A stretch of DNA of 64,000 nt from Acidimicrobiia bacterium (GCA_025361725.1 JANYJV010000010.1:1-64000); one strand, 5' to 3'. Positions 16,582 to 25,509 are shown, numbered from the stretch's first letter. Notes: a model not told the origin generated them from the sequence alone. Numbers and translations are program-made.

Positions 16582-17673
16582 CTACGACCGGATGAGCGGA
16601 TGCTTCGTGAAGAAGTCCCACATGATCTCGTCGGCGTTGATGTTCATGGTGGTGGGCCCGACGATGGACACGATCGATTGTGAGAACGGGCTTCCCGGCC
16701 ACGTGTGGCCGCCGCCCTCCACGCGGTAGAGCACCGTCTCGGACCCGGGCGAGCAGTCAAAGCTGACCTCGACCACGTCGGCGGCCACCTTCTGTTCCTT
16801 CGTTGCCGTTGTGCAACCGTTGCGCTTCGCCCAGGCTTCCATGATCTTCGGGATCGAGTCCTTGCCCCCGGCCGCCAACTGGCTCGGCGTCGCAATGTCC
16901 CTGAGCTTCTTGCCGGACCCGTCCGGCGCGGGGAGGTCGAGGCCCTTTTCTCCGAGCCCGCCGTTGAACGACACGTACCCGTCGGCGGTGCCGTGGAAGG
17001 TGACGATCGGCACCGCCCGCTTGGGGGCGCACCCTTCGATGTTGCGCACACCGGCCACCGGCGCCACTGCGGCCACCCGGTCACTGAACGCACACGCGAC
17101 GGCCGACGTCATGAACGCGCCGTTCGACAAGCCGGTGACGTACACACGGTTCGTGTCGATGCAGAGGTTCTTCTCCGCGGCGTCGAGCATCTCACCGGTG
17201 AACGTCAGGTCTTTCGAACCCAGGGTGGTGTCCCAGCGCGGCACGGGTCCGGTGCCCATGGGCGTGAGCGTGACGAAGCCCTTGGTCGCACCGAACTTGG
17301 TGAGACCGCTCATCTGGAGGTGGACATCCGCGCCCTCGCTGTAACCGTGGAAGTCCAGGACCAACGGCACCGGCGAGGTGCCGTTGTGGGCCGGCGGCAC
17401 GTCTTGGTAGTACCAGCGCGATTCACCGCTCGACGTCATCGTGGCCTTGGTCTGGCCGGCGGTCACACTCGCGCCGGCACCACTGCAACCCGCCGACTTC
17501 ACGGCCGGAACTGACGCCGGGTCGATGGTCTTTCCCGACTTCCCCGCCGTAGATGTGGACGGGGACTTCGATGAGGCCGTCTGCTTGGCGGCAGTCGAGC
17601 CATCGCTGCTGCACGCGGCGAACGCCACCAGCCCGCCTGCGAGCACGACCGACATCAGCACCTTGCGACTCAT
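16582..17673 (-). CDS. Lipoprotein esterase of the PHB-depolymerase/feruloyl esterase type
   Basis: 363 aa. The start MSRKVLMSVVLAGG is chosen because GGGGAGAACC precedes it. A lipobox (LVAFAAC) predicts a lipid-anchored exported protein, followed by a Ser/Thr/Lys-rich linker to about residue 60. The alpha/beta-hydrolase domain contains PLVLDFHGYSEGA, the nucleophile elbow GLSNGAFM, the DRVAAVAPVAG segment, TFHGTADGYVSFNGG (acid region) and GGGHTWPGSPF (catalytic His), the standard order of the LpqC/polyhydroxybutyrate depolymerase family. It probably hydrolyses an extracellular ester. A small hairpin lies between it and the upstream serine hydrolase gene. Confidence 0.9.
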   Translation of the reverse strand: MSRKVLMSVVLAGGLVAFAACSSDGSTAAKQTASSKSPSTSTAGKSGKTIDPASVPAVKSAGCSGAGASVTAGQTKATMTSSGESRWYYQDVPPAHNGTSPVPLVLDFHGYSEGADVHLQMSGLTKFGATKGFVTLTPMGTGPVPRWDTTLGSKDLTFTGEMLDAAEKNLCIDTNRVYVTGLSNGAFMTSAVACAFSDRVAAVAPVAGVRNIEGCAPKRAVPIVTFHGTADGYVSFNGGLGEKGLDLPAPDGSGKKLRDIATPSQLAAGGKDSIPKIMEAWAKRNGCTTATKEQKVAADVVEVSFDCSPGSETVLYRVEGGGHTWPGSPFSQSIVSIVGPTTMNINADEIMWDFFTKHPLIRS

Positions 17674-17711
17674 GGTTCTCCCCGGACGATTCAAAGCGCA
17701 GACCCTACGCG

Positions 17712-17731
17712 GCGGAGCGCACTCGCTCCGC
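17712..17731 (-). terminator. 8-bp GC-rich hairpin
   Basis: GCGGAGCG and CGCTCCGC form a perfect 8-bp stem with a CACT loop. It sits 27 bp after the stop of the serine hydrolase (17758, reverse strand) and before the lipoprotein start, so it could end the amidohydrolase-P450-hydrolase transcript. There is no T-tract. Its sequence resembles the GAGCGCAGCGAGC-type motif seen at 31143 and 26190. Confidence 0.45.
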
Positions 17732-17757
17732 TCGCTGTCTTGCCGCGTGACGCCCTC

Positions 17758-18909
17758 CTACCGGCGTTGCGCGCTCTTCACTGCGGCGGCGCCGACCTTG
17801 AGAAGGCGCTGATCACCAACGGGCGTTCCCGCCATCCGGCTACAGGTCATCGCCACGGACAATTCGAGCGTGGGGTCGGCCCACGCGCCCGACCCACCCA
17901 AACCGAAGTGGCCGTAGCCCTGAGGCCTTCCGCCGCGAGTCGTGGCGGCCATGTGGTATCCGAGCCGCCACCGCATCGGGAAGCCGAGCACGACGTCGCG
18001 CGCGGTCGTGCGTACCGTCGTCGCAGTCTTCAACGTTTCGGGCGAGATGAACGGCGTACCGTTCACGGATTCACCGGTCGCCAAGACCGAGTACATCCGG
18101 GCCAACGACCGCGCGGTGAAGCAGCCGTTCAACGCCGGAAGTTCGGCTTCGTACACCGCGCCGCTCTCGATGAGCTCGGCGACATCGTCGACGAGAAACG
18201 CGTCGAGTGACATTTGGAACCGTCCGAGCCGGTCGAGCCGCGCCACCACGCGCTGGGTGCGTTCTTCGTCCGGCCACGACGTGATGAGGGTGGCGACGCG
18301 CCCGCGCGCCGGCCCGCGTGCACCGATCGACATGCCGTCGAGTTCCAGCGGCTGCACTATTTCCGCCTGGATCACCCCGTCGACCGTGAGTCCGGTCACT
18401 CGCCGCAGCACCTCGCCGACGAGGAAGCCGAAGGTGATGGCGTGGTACCCGTGCTTGGTTCCCGGCGCGTACGCGGGTTCGGCCGCGGCGAGCGCGTCGA
18501 TCGTGCGATCCCAGTCGAGCAACTGCGCGCCGTTGTCGATGATGCCGCGCACTCGGTGCATCCCCGCCGAATGGTCCAGCAGGTTGGTGATCCGAATGTC
18601 TTCCTTGCCCGCGGCCTTGAACTCGGGCCAGTACTCGGCCACCGGCGCATTGAGATCCAGCTCGCCGCGGTCGGCCAGCCGGTGCGCGGCAGTCGCCACC
18701 ACACCCTTGCTCGTCGACCAACTCATCGCGGTCGTGTCATGCTCCCACGGCCGGCCTTCCTCATCTCGGTCCCCGGCCCAAACGTCGACCACCTTCTCGC
18801 CCCGGTGGAACACGGCGGCGGCGGCGCCTCCACCGCGTTTGTGCTTCAGCGTGGCTCGGAGCGCGGTCGCGACCTCGGCGAAATCAGGATGGACAAAGCC
18901 CTGCATCAT
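17758..18909 (-). CDS. Serine hydrolase of the beta-lactamase class C family
   Basis: 383 aa from ATGATG, which overlaps the P450 stop (ATGA); GGAAGGATT precedes it. The nucleophile motif is SxxK in MSWSTSKGVVATA. The second motif is GYHAITFGFLVGEVLRRVTG (YHA in place of YxN), and HFGLGGSGAWADP is the C-terminal HxG-like box. These are the marks of the EstB/LACTB-type branch, mostly esterases or peptidases rather than true beta-lactamases. No signal peptide is visible. Translational coupling with the P450 suggests a role in the same catabolic route, for example hydrolysis of an ester or lactone product. Substrate unknown. Confidence 0.9.
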   Translation of the reverse strand: MMQGFVHPDFAEVATALRATLKHKRGGGAAAAVFHRGEKVVDVWAGDRDEEGRPWEHDTTAMSWSTSKGVVATAAHRLADRGELDLNAPVAEYWPEFKAAGKEDIRITNLLDHSAGMHRVRGIIDNGAQLLDWDRTIDALAAAEPAYAPGTKHGYHAITFGFLVGEVLRRVTGLTVDGVIQAEIVQPLELDGMSIGARGPARGRVATLITSWPDEERTQRVVARLDRLGRFQMSLDAFLVDDVAELIESGAVYEAELPALNGCFTARSLARMYSVLATGESVNGTPFISPETLKTATTVRTTARDVVLGFPMRWRLGYHMAATTRGGRPQGYGHFGLGGSGAWADPTLELSVAMTCSRMAGTPVGDQRLLKVGAAAVKSAQRR

Positions 18910-20087
18910 CCGGGAATCCTTCCACGACGGACCGGCAACTCGCTCATCCCACGCACGAGCGTCGATGCCGTCCACGTCGGTTCGCACTCCACCCCCCAGG
19001 TCCCCCACCGGGCCAGGAGTTCTTCGAGCAGGACCCGTGCTTCGAGGCGGGCCAGCGCGGCACCGAGACACAGGTGTTCGCCAAACCCAAACGCAAGGTG
19101 GGGCGGATCCGTCGGCCGGGTCACGTCGAACCGGTCTGCGGTCGGACCGAACGCGGCCTCGTCACGGTTCGCGGAGGCGTACAACATGATCACAAACGCA
19201 TCGGCCGGGATTGCCACGTCGAGCACCTCGACGTCCCGAGTCGCGGTGCGGCCGAACGCCTGGATCGGTGTGACCCACCGCAGACTCTCCTCGACCGCCG
19301 CCGGGATCGCGGATGCGTCCTGGGCCAGGGCACGACGTTGGTCGGGGTGCTCGGCGAGGGCGAGTGCGGCGCCCGAGATGAGATGCCGAGTGGTCTCGTT
19401 TCCGGCTACGAGCAGGGAGACACAGAACATGCGCGCCTCGGCATGGGTGAGCCGATGGCCCTGGACCTCTGCGTGCACCAGCGTCGACATCAGGTCGTCG
19501 CGAGGTGTCACCGCCCGCTCCTGCAATTGCTCGTCCAAGAACCGCCACAATTCTCCGGCGAGCGCGAACACTGCCGGGTCCGTCGTGTCCGGCGCTTCGA
19601 TCATCGCGTCGGACCACCGGCGGAAGTCGCTCCGGTCCGCGTCGCCCACGCCGAGGAGTTCCGCGATCACCTGGACCGGGAATGGTGCCGCGACCGCCTC
19701 GACGAAGTCCCCGGCGTCCTCCGGCGCGATTGCGTCGAGCACTTCGACCGCGAGTTCCCGGATACGCGCTTCGAGACCAACCACTCCCCGTGGCGTGAAC
19801 TCGCGGTTGACCAGCTTGCGGTACGCGGCGTGGTTGGGCGGGTCCATGTGCAGCACCGACCCCGACATGTCGGCCGGCGCGAACCGCAGCGGATCGTTGA
19901 CCAGCACACCGCGGCTTGAGCAAAAGTCCGCAGGGTTGCGCGAGATGGCACGCACCTCCTGGTAGCGCGCCACGGTGAACACGTCGTCGTCCAGCTGGTG
20001 CACAGGCGCGGCGGCGCGCAACTCGGCGAGGCGCTCGAAGTAGTCGGGCGCGGTGAACGTGCCGGGGATGCGCGGGTCGAGGATCAC
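18906..20087 (-). CDS. Cytochrome P450
   Basis: 393 aa, GTG start. Canonical features: the helix-C region HMDPPNHAAYRKLVNREFTP, the I-helix oxygen-activation motif AGNETTRH (about 228-235), the ExxR motif in EESLRW (E267-R270), and the heme loop FGFGEHLCLGAALARLE with C340 as the iron ligand. It is soluble, of class I bacterial type, and needs a ferredoxin and reductase that are not encoded nearby. It is the middle gene of a reverse operon, 33 bp after the amidohydrolase and overlapping the serine hydrolase by 4 nt. CYP family and substrate cannot be assigned by eye. Confidence 0.95.
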   Translation of the reverse strand: MILDPRIPGTFTAPDYFERLAELRAAAPVHQLDDDVFTVARYQEVRAISRNPADFCSSRGVLVNDPLRFAPADMSGSVLHMDPPNHAAYRKLVNREFTPRGVVGLEARIRELAVEVLDAIAPEDAGDFVEAVAAPFPVQVIAELLGVGDADRSDFRRWSDAMIEAPDTTDPAVFALAGELWRFLDEQLQERAVTPRDDLMSTLVHAEVQGHRLTHAEARMFCVSLLVAGNETTRHLISGAALALAEHPDQRRALAQDASAIPAAVEESLRWVTPIQAFGRTATRDVEVLDVAIPADAFVIMLYASANRDEAAFGPTADRFDVTRPTDPPHLAFGFGEHLCLGAALARLEARVLLEELLARWGTWGVECEPTWTASTLVRGMSELPVRRGRIPG

Positions 20088-20120
20088 GGTTCGCAGGGAT
20101 CGCGCATCGCGTCGGCGGCC

Positions 20121-21329
20121 CTACGCCGCGAGGCCGACGGCAGCCGTGCCCATCAGATCGAGGAAATTGTCGCAGTAGAACGCGCGGCGCACGGACTCGT
20201 CGGCATCGCCCAACGACGCCTCGAACCGTTCGAACGGTTTCCGACCACCCTCCACGTGCGGGTAGTCCGAGGAGAACATCGCCACCTCCGGACCAGCCTG
20301 CTCGATGATCCAGCCGACGTCTTCGGTGGGATAGGGCGTGAAGCGCATCTGCCGGCGCACGTACTCGGATGGCCGGAGTTCGAGGGCCTTGATCCGCTCC
20401 TCGTGGCGGTGGAACGCGTCGAACGCCGACTCCATCTGCCGCATCCACGAAGGGACCCAGATCGCACCCTGTTCGATGACCCCAACCTTGAGGTGGGGGA
20501 AACGGTCGAACACGCCGTCGAAGATCAGCGTCGCCAAGGTCTGTGCCGGCGGTCCGGGGATGCCCATGTAGTCGACGGACCGGAAGTTCTCCTCGCCGCC
20601 GTGAAAGTCCGGAGGGATCGGCAGGCCGTTGTTGAAGTAGCCGGGTTCGATGAGATCGCCGGTGCCACCGACGTGGAACACGATCGGGATACCGGCGTCC
20701 TGGGCCTGCGCCCACACCGGGTCCAAGGACCGATGACTCGGCGAATGATTCGGTGGACACCCGGACGCCACGAGCAATGCGGCCGCGCCACCGGCGATCG
20801 CCTCGCGCGCCATGGCCTTGGCGCGGTCGAAGTCCGCGAGTGGGACATAACAGGTAGGCAGCAGCCGGGCGTCGACGGAACAAAACTCGAGCATCCCGCG
20901 GTTGTGGGCGTGCGCCGTGCCGTACGCGAAGTCGAGATCGTCGCGGTGTTCCCAGTCGTGCAGTCGCCGATTGTGGAACGTGTTGAACAGCAACTGACTC
21001 GAGAACCCGAGCAGATCCAAGGCGCGTGGGCGGTCGTCGGCGATGAACGCACCCGTCGCGGCGAAGTTCTTACGAGCCATGATGTCGGTGGCTTCGGTCG
21101 CGCGGTATTCCTCGGACGCGTGCTTCGTTGCGATGCGATCGAACGCGACGGTGAGGTCACGGAGTTGCTCGTCCGGATCGCCGGTCTGTTGCAGTTCGTT
21201 CCCGCCCGAGAGCGACAACGGCGCAATGCGGTCCCTCAGATCCGGGTCCGCGTGATCACGGAGCCACGAGGGCGTCTCCATGATGTGCGCGTCCGCGTCG
21301 TGCACGATCCGACCACTCACGTACGCCAT
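20121..21329 (-). CDS. Amidohydrolase-2 family TIM-barrel protein
   Basis: 402 aa from the ATG giving MAYVSGRIVHDADAHIMETP, with GGGGAG upstream. DADAHIME is the HxH-like first metal site of the ACMSD/amidohydrolase-2 family. GFSSQLLFNTF, PIVFHVGGTGDL (third-site His), PHLKVGVIEQGAIWVPSWMR and MFSSDYPHVEG (SSD-PH, the catalytic Asp) follow in the usual order. Family members decarboxylate or hydrolyse aromatic and cyclic compounds. With the P450 and serine hydrolase downstream it likely forms a three-gene degradative unit; the substrate is unknown. Confidence 0.9.
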   Translation of the reverse strand: MAYVSGRIVHDADAHIMETPSWLRDHADPDLRDRIAPLSLSGGNELQQTGDPDEQLRDLTVAFDRIATKHASEEYRATEATDIMARKNFAATGAFIADDRPRALDLLGFSSQLLFNTFHNRRLHDWEHRDDLDFAYGTAHAHNRGMLEFCSVDARLLPTCYVPLADFDRAKAMAREAIAGGAAALLVASGCPPNHSPSHRSLDPVWAQAQDAGIPIVFHVGGTGDLIEPGYFNNGLPIPPDFHGGEENFRSVDYMGIPGPPAQTLATLIFDGVFDRFPHLKVGVIEQGAIWVPSWMRQMESAFDAFHRHEERIKALELRPSEYVRRQMRFTPYPTEDVGWIIEQAGPEVAMFSSDYPHVEGGRKPFERFEASLGDADESVRRAFYCDNFLDLMGTAAVGLAA

Positions 21330-21390
21330 CCCGGCTCCCCTCGCATCACCTCGACGACCCCAGCCCGTGACCGTACTCCGGACCCTCTCC

Positions 21391-21449
21391 CCCACACTCT
21401 GGCGTCGCTCACGCCGCTCCACGCGGCGCTGGTGACGCCAGACGGTGGG
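21391..21449. repeat. 59-bp REP-like hairpin repeat, copy 1
   Basis: Copy 1 of a repeat also found at 47718-47776 (54 of 59 positions identical). The ends CCCACACTCTGGCGTC and GACGCCAGACGGTGGG form a 16-bp stem with two mismatches, and an inner CGCCGC/GCGGCG pairing extends it. It lies in the spacer between the SGNH hydrolase stop and the amidohydrolase start (both reverse), so it may end transcription or stabilise RNA 3' ends. Confidence 0.8.
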
Positions 21450-21455
21450 TTTGGG

Positions 21456-22604
21456 TCAGCGAGGTGGGGCGAAGGGTCCGCCGGGGGCGAACGCGATCGC
21501 GGCGAAGCGTTCGGCGATGCGGAGGTAGCCGTCGCCGTCGGGGTGCAAGCCGTCCAGGAGCGTCGGCGCGTCTGCTTCGCCGAAGAGTTCCAGGCCGTCG
21601 ACGTACGTGAGGTTGGCATCGCCGCTCGCCTGCCGGGCCACCACTGCGGCGCCGAGGATTGTGCGGATGCGCCGCAGCGTGAGGCTCGTGGGCACCAGCT
21701 CCTGCGGCCGGTTCGGGACGACCCGAACCCGACCGTCCGGTGTCGTCAGCGTGGGACCGGGATGGTCCTCAACCACCGGACAGACGATCGGTGACACGAC
21801 CACGATCGGCGTATCGGGCAGCTCGTCCCGCAGCGTGTCCATGAAGCCGTGGAACGCCGGAGCGAAGGTCCGATCAGTGAAGCTGTTCGCGTTCACCACG
21901 TTGATTCCGACCTTCAGACTGATGAGGTCTGGACGTTGCTCCACGATCGAGCGGGCGACGAACTGATCCAGATGACACTGGCCGGCAATGCCGAACTGGA
22001 GCAGATCCACCTCGCCGAGCTGGGCCGCCACTGCGGGCCAGATCTCAGTGGGACCGTGCGCCTCGATGCAATGGCTGATCGAACTCCCGTAGTGCGCCCA
22101 GCGGCGTTTCGTACGCGGCGCCGGCTCGACGGCCGAACCGTCGGCAACCCGCAGCGCACGGAGCTGCGTCGCCGCGTTCTGCGGCAGCCAGATCTCGATG
22201 ATCTTCATCGCGTCACCGAGATCGTCGAACCGCAACGCCACCGGCTGGCCCTGCTCGACCTGAAGGTCCAAGGTCACGAGATCGATGACCAGCCGCGTGC
22301 CGGAGGGATCCTCAGTTCTCGCAACGCGCCGACCGTCGACCACGACGTCGAAGTACATCGGACGAACCGGCGCCCCGACCACCGTGAACCCGGTGGTCGC
22401 CGCATCGAGCTCGATCCACGGCGAGTCGGTGCGCAGCATGATTCGCACACCCGACCCGAGCGTGACCATGAAGTGCATGAACACGTCAGGAATTTGCGGA
22501 CGCGTCCACGCGGGAAGCCGGCGAGGCGTGATCCCGGCATCGGCGCGATCGAAGTCCAACGCCCCCACGACCTCAACCGCCCCACCTTCGAACGAGAGCT
22601 CCAC
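21456..22604 (-). CDS. SGNH/GDSL hydrolase with N-terminal beta domain
   Basis: 382 aa from a GTG with GGAGGA 6 nt upstream (MELSFEGGAVEVVG when initiated). Residues 1-150 are a beta-rich domain (LRTDSPWIELDAATTGF, YFDVVVDGRRVART) like the jelly-roll of two-domain carbohydrate esterases. The SGNH domain begins with HYGSSISHC (block I Ser, about 174-175), has LQFGIAGQCHLDQF, SLKVGINVVN (block III Asn region) and LLDGLHPDGDGY (block V Asp/His). It most likely deacetylates or otherwise deacylates a sugar; there is no signal peptide, so it may act on intracellular intermediates. Upstream of it the divergent methyltransferase starts 173 bp away. Confidence 0.85.
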   Translation of the reverse strand: MELSFEGGAVEVVGALDFDRADAGITPRRLPAWTRPQIPDVFMHFMVTLGSGVRIMLRTDSPWIELDAATTGFTVVGAPVRPMYFDVVVDGRRVARTEDPSGTRLVIDLVTLDLQVEQGQPVALRFDDLGDAMKIIEIWLPQNAATQLRALRVADGSAVEPAPRTKRRWAHYGSSISHCIEAHGPTEIWPAVAAQLGEVDLLQFGIAGQCHLDQFVARSIVEQRPDLISLKVGINVVNANSFTDRTFAPAFHGFMDTLRDELPDTPIVVVSPIVCPVVEDHPGPTLTTPDGRVRVVPNRPQELVPTSLTLRRIRTILGAAVVARQASGDANLTYVDGLELFGEADAPTLLDGLHPDGDGYLRIAERFAAIAFAPGGPFAPPR

Positions 22605-22776
22605 CGCATTTCCTCCATCACTTCTGCGCTGCATCCGCAGCGCGGCGAGTCTCCTACGTACCCGGAATCGCTCGTCCCTCGCTCCCGGGCTACTCCGGGG
22701 ACCGCGCAGGTGCCGGTGCAGCGTACGGCCCAAGAATTCACCCCGGCTACACGCCGCAACCTGCGACGATTCCTGA

Positions 22777-23739
22777 GTGACCAACGAACCCCGACTCACT
22801 CCCGAACCGCAGCGCAGCGAAGGCGAGCCGGTCGGGAGCATCCCGACCAACCACGCGAGCACCCACACCGAGCGGACGACCAGTAGTGAAGTCGGGAGCA
22901 TCCCGACCAACCACGCGAGCACCCACACCGAGCGGACGACCAGAAGTCAAGATACCTATACCCACGGCCATCACGAGTCGGTGTTGCGGAGTCACCGATG
23001 GCGGACGGCGGAGAACTCGGCCGGATACCTGCTCCCCCACCTCACGCCGGGTCAAACGTTGCTCGACGTCGGCTGCGGACCCGGCAACATCACGATGGAC
23101 CTCGCCGCGCTCGTCGCACCCGGCCGGGTTATCGGTATCGACGCGGCTGCCGATGCCATCGACGCCGCGAACCAGGTCAACACGCAACCGGAGCAGGTCA
23201 GCTTCGCGATCGGTGACGTCTACGCGCTGGACGCGCCGGACGCGACCTTCGACGTCGTGCACGCGCATCAGGTGCTCCAACACCTCACCCGACCGGTCGA
23301 CGCGTTGCGCGAGATGCGGCGAGTCCTCCGACCGGGAGGCGTGGTAGCGGCGCGCGACAGCGACTATTCGTGCTTCTCATGGGCGCCGCTCGACCCGCGA
23401 CTCACGCGTTGGAACGAGCTGTATCACGCGCTCGCACGTCACAATCAGGCCGAACCCGACGCCGGTCGTTTCCTGCTCGGGTGGGCGCAGCAGGCCGGAT
23501 TCACCGACGTCGTTGCGAGCAGTTCGAGCTGGACCTACGCAGACCCCGAGTCGCGCGCGTGGTGGGGTGGCCTCTGGGCTGATCGCGTGCAGCAATCATC
23601 CTTCGCCACCCAAGCGCTCGAGCACCGACTCTCCGACGCTGCGGAACTCGCAGACCTCGCGGACGCGTGGCTGAACTGGGGCCAACAGCCCGATGGTTGG
23701 CTGGCCATTCTCCACGGCGAGATCCTCGCCCGCGGCTGA
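22777..23739 (+). CDS. SAM methyltransferase with inserted repeat at its N-terminus
   Basis: 320 aa if started at GTG 22777, which has no recognisable ribosome site. The catalytic part begins at about residue 59 (DTYTHGHHESVLRSHRWRTA) and carries the class I SAM motif LLDVGCGPGNITMDLA, the acidic loop VIGIDAAADAIDAA, FDVVHAHQVLQHL and MRRVLRPGGVVAARDSDYS, as in UbiE-like methyltransferases. Residues 10-56 come entirely from a repeat element (PEPQRSEGEPVGSIPTN, then HASTHTERTT twice). The repeat appears to have displaced the original start, since homologous proteins would be expected to begin near DTYTHGHHES. Translation may therefore carry this 57-residue leader, or initiate inefficiently. 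Confidence 0.85.
   Translation: MTNEPRLTPEPQRSEGEPVGSIPTNHASTHTERTTSSEVGSIPTNHASTHTERTTRSQDTYTHGHHESVLRSHRWRTAENSAGYLLPHLTPGQTLLDVGCGPGNITMDLAALVAPGRVIGIDAAADAIDAANQVNTQPEQVSFAIGDVYALDAPDATFDVVHAHQVLQHLTRPVDALREMRRVLRPGGVVAARDSDYSCFSWAPLDPRLTRWNELYHALARHNQAEPDAGRFLLGWAQQAGFTDVVASSSSWTYADPESRAWWGGLWADRVQQSSFATQALEHRLSDAAELADLADAWLNWGQQPDGWLAILHGEILARG
22801..22950 (+). repeat. In-frame palindromic repeat element, two tandem 60-bp units
   Basis: From 22831 a 60-bp unit is present twice in tandem (22831-22890 and 22891-22950): 53 bases are identical and only two mismatches occur in the last seven. A 30-bp lead-in (22801-22830) with CCGCAGCGCAGCG precedes it. Each unit starts with GTCGGGAGCATCCCGAC, a perfect 7-bp palindrome with a 3-nt loop. 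It is read as VGSIPTNHASTHTERTT in the methyltransferase frame. The same element, read in the same frame, is at 26045-26126 in another gene. Confidence 0.9.
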
Positions 23740-23757
23740 CCAGAATCTCCGCGCCGC

Positions 23758-24771
23758 TCAGGCCGGGGTGACCACCGGGAAGCGGATGTACTCGTCGATG
23801 AGAGCGAGACCGAGATGCTCGTCGCGCTCGACACGCTCACCCCGACGCTCGCTCAGGTCAGCACACAAGGTCTCGAGGATGGCATCCAGGGTGAGATCGT
23901 CCGCGTGCGCGCGCCAGGTGTCCCGATCCGCTTCGCTCGCAAAGCAGTAGGCCTTCCACGACACCGACAGCCGCAACTCGGACCAGCGGTAGTCCGCCAA
24001 CACGGCGTCGTCCGGTCCGCGCACGATCCACCGGTCACCTTCCGCTCGGAGACCGCAACCCGGCCGGAGAGGCGGCATCGCATCCGCGCTCACGGGCGAG
24101 ACGCGATCGACACCGTGGAACACCGAGTCGGTGTCCAGCACGAGCGCGGTGTTGGTGTGTATCGGATGGTGGACCATCGGTCCGGCGGGACCATCGGGCC
24201 AGTACGCGAGCGCGCCGCCGACCAGGTCGGAGAACCAGGCAATGCCCGTCGCGATGTGCATCCGGTACTGGTCGAAGAGTCCCGAGTGGTGCATGACGAC
24301 GAGCAGCCACTGCGGAACGGTCTTGCGGCTCACACCACGGAACTCGGGAACGTCGGTATGGACGGCGAGTTCCTGACCCGGGACCATGAGGTTCGCGTAC
24401 GCGATCTGTGGCTCGACGACAGACCTGCCGTGCACCACGCGGGCCGCATCCGCGAGGCGGGATGAGAACAGGAACGGCGCGATGTCCGGCGCGATCAGTT
24501 CGCCGCCGTACGCATACTCCTCGCGGAAGTAGCTGGTGCGGGCCGCGAGGGTACGAGGCGTCTCCGCCGCACGATGCAGTCCGCCGGTGTTGACGAAGTT
24601 CATGACGCTGTCGTGGCGCTGCACGAGCCCGGGACCCTCCGGGATCTCGATCGGCTCGAGTTCGCCGTAGGTGCGATAGCGCCCGAAGTGGATGCACAGA
24701 TCGACGACCGATGCTGCATCCGTGTCGTTCAACAGCGGGTCTATCGGGACGATCGTTCGGGATCCGAGCAC
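23758..24771 (-). CDS. Possible Fe(II)/2-oxoglutarate-type oxygenase, unrecognised family
   Basis: 337 aa, GTG start without a clear ribosome site. I do not recognise a named family. ELAVHTDVPEFRG supplies an H-x-D pair, SVFHGVDRVSPVS a distal His about 75 residues later, and WSELRLSVSWKAYCF a possible Arg near the end, the spacing expected of a cupin-like Fe(II)/2OG oxygenase. TVPQWLLVVMHHSG and the ALVLDTDSV strand fit the jelly-roll core. It lies 33 bp downstream of the HAD gene on the same strand and tail-to-tail with the methyltransferase. Evidence for the oxygenase idea is motif spacing only. Confidence 0.6.
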   Translation of the reverse strand: MLGSRTIVPIDPLLNDTDAASVVDLCIHFGRYRTYGELEPIEIPEGPGLVQRHDSVMNFVNTGGLHRAAETPRTLAARTSYFREEYAYGGELIAPDIAPFLFSSRLADAARVVHGRSVVEPQIAYANLMVPGQELAVHTDVPEFRGVSRKTVPQWLLVVMHHSGLFDQYRMHIATGIAWFSDLVGGALAYWPDGPAGPMVHHPIHTNTALVLDTDSVFHGVDRVSPVSADAMPPLRPGCGLRAEGDRWIVRGPDDAVLADYRWSELRLSVSWKAYCFASEADRDTWRAHADDLTLDAILETLCADLSERRGERVERDEHLGLALIDEYIRFPVVTPA

Positions 24772-24804
24772 TGCGGCAGCGTACGACGTTGGTCCGAAGA
24801 CGCG

Positions 24805-25419
24805 CTATAGGGTCAGGACGCCTGCGGCAATCAGAGCGTCGCGCGCTTCGTCGACCCCGCGCGCAATTTCAGCCGTAAACCCCGCGGCGCGCGCACCGTC
24901 GACGTTGATGACGTTGTCGTCCAGAAAGAGGATCCGTTCGGGCGCGAAACCTGCCAACTCCGCAACGCGATCGAAGAGATCTCGGTCGGGTTTCAACACG
25001 CCGAGTTCATGCGAAAGGAATCTGGGATTGAACGTGGCGAAGATCCCCCACTCAGAGAACCGCTCCTCGGTGTGCAACGAGTTCGTATTGCTCAAACAGC
25101 CCACCGCCACCACCTCCGCCACCTCAGCGACCAACGCCTCGGCGCCGGGCATCGGTCCGACCGGCCAGATGCGGAACGCTTCGAGGAACGCATCCGCCGG
25201 GACCGACAGCTTCCACTCGTCGACCATCCCCGCCGCGAACTCGGACGCGGTGCACTCCCCCCGTTCGAACGCACGGACCCACGGACAGGACAGCCAGCGC
25301 TCCCACAACTCGTCGTCGCTGCTGATGCCGGCGAGATCCCGCATGGCACCGACACCACTGAGCTCGATGAGGACACCCCCGAGATCGAAGAGCACGAGAT
25401 CGAACGGCACCGACGTCAT
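24805..25419 (-). CDS. HAD-superfamily hydrolase
   Basis: 204 aa from the ATG giving MTSVPFDLVLFDLGGVLIEL; an upstream GTG at 25452 would add 11 residues but has poorer context. FDLGGVL is the motif-I nucleophile loop (DxG variant, as in YihX-like and epoxide-hydrolase N-terminal-like HADs). CLSNTNSLH is the motif-II Ser/Asn, LGVLKPDRDLFDRV holds the motif-III Lys, and ILFLDDNVINVDGARAAG the motif-IV Asp pair. The alpha-helical cap (residues 20-90) fits subclass I. It is expected to be a small phosphatase; because the second Asp of motif I is Gly, phosphatase activity needs checking. It probably forms a pair with the downstream possible oxygenase gene. Confidence 0.88.
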   Translation of the reverse strand: MTSVPFDLVLFDLGGVLIELSGVGAMRDLAGISSDDELWERWLSCPWVRAFERGECTASEFAAGMVDEWKLSVPADAFLEAFRIWPVGPMPGAEALVAEVAEVVAVGCLSNTNSLHTEERFSEWGIFATFNPRFLSHELGVLKPDRDLFDRVAELAGFAPERILFLDDNVINVDGARAAGFTAEIARGVDEARDALIAAGVLTL

Positions 25420-25509
25420 CGCCTCATACTGCTGGGCGGGGGTCACGTTCACGAAATCGGATCGAAGACCTCCGAAACGGAACGCACCCCAGCACTAACT
25501 TCGGCGGTC

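Noticed and set aside
22831-22950. Two 60-bp repeats as a possible minimal CRISPR
   Set aside because: The units are directly adjacent with no spacers, are translated in frame, and no cas gene is present.
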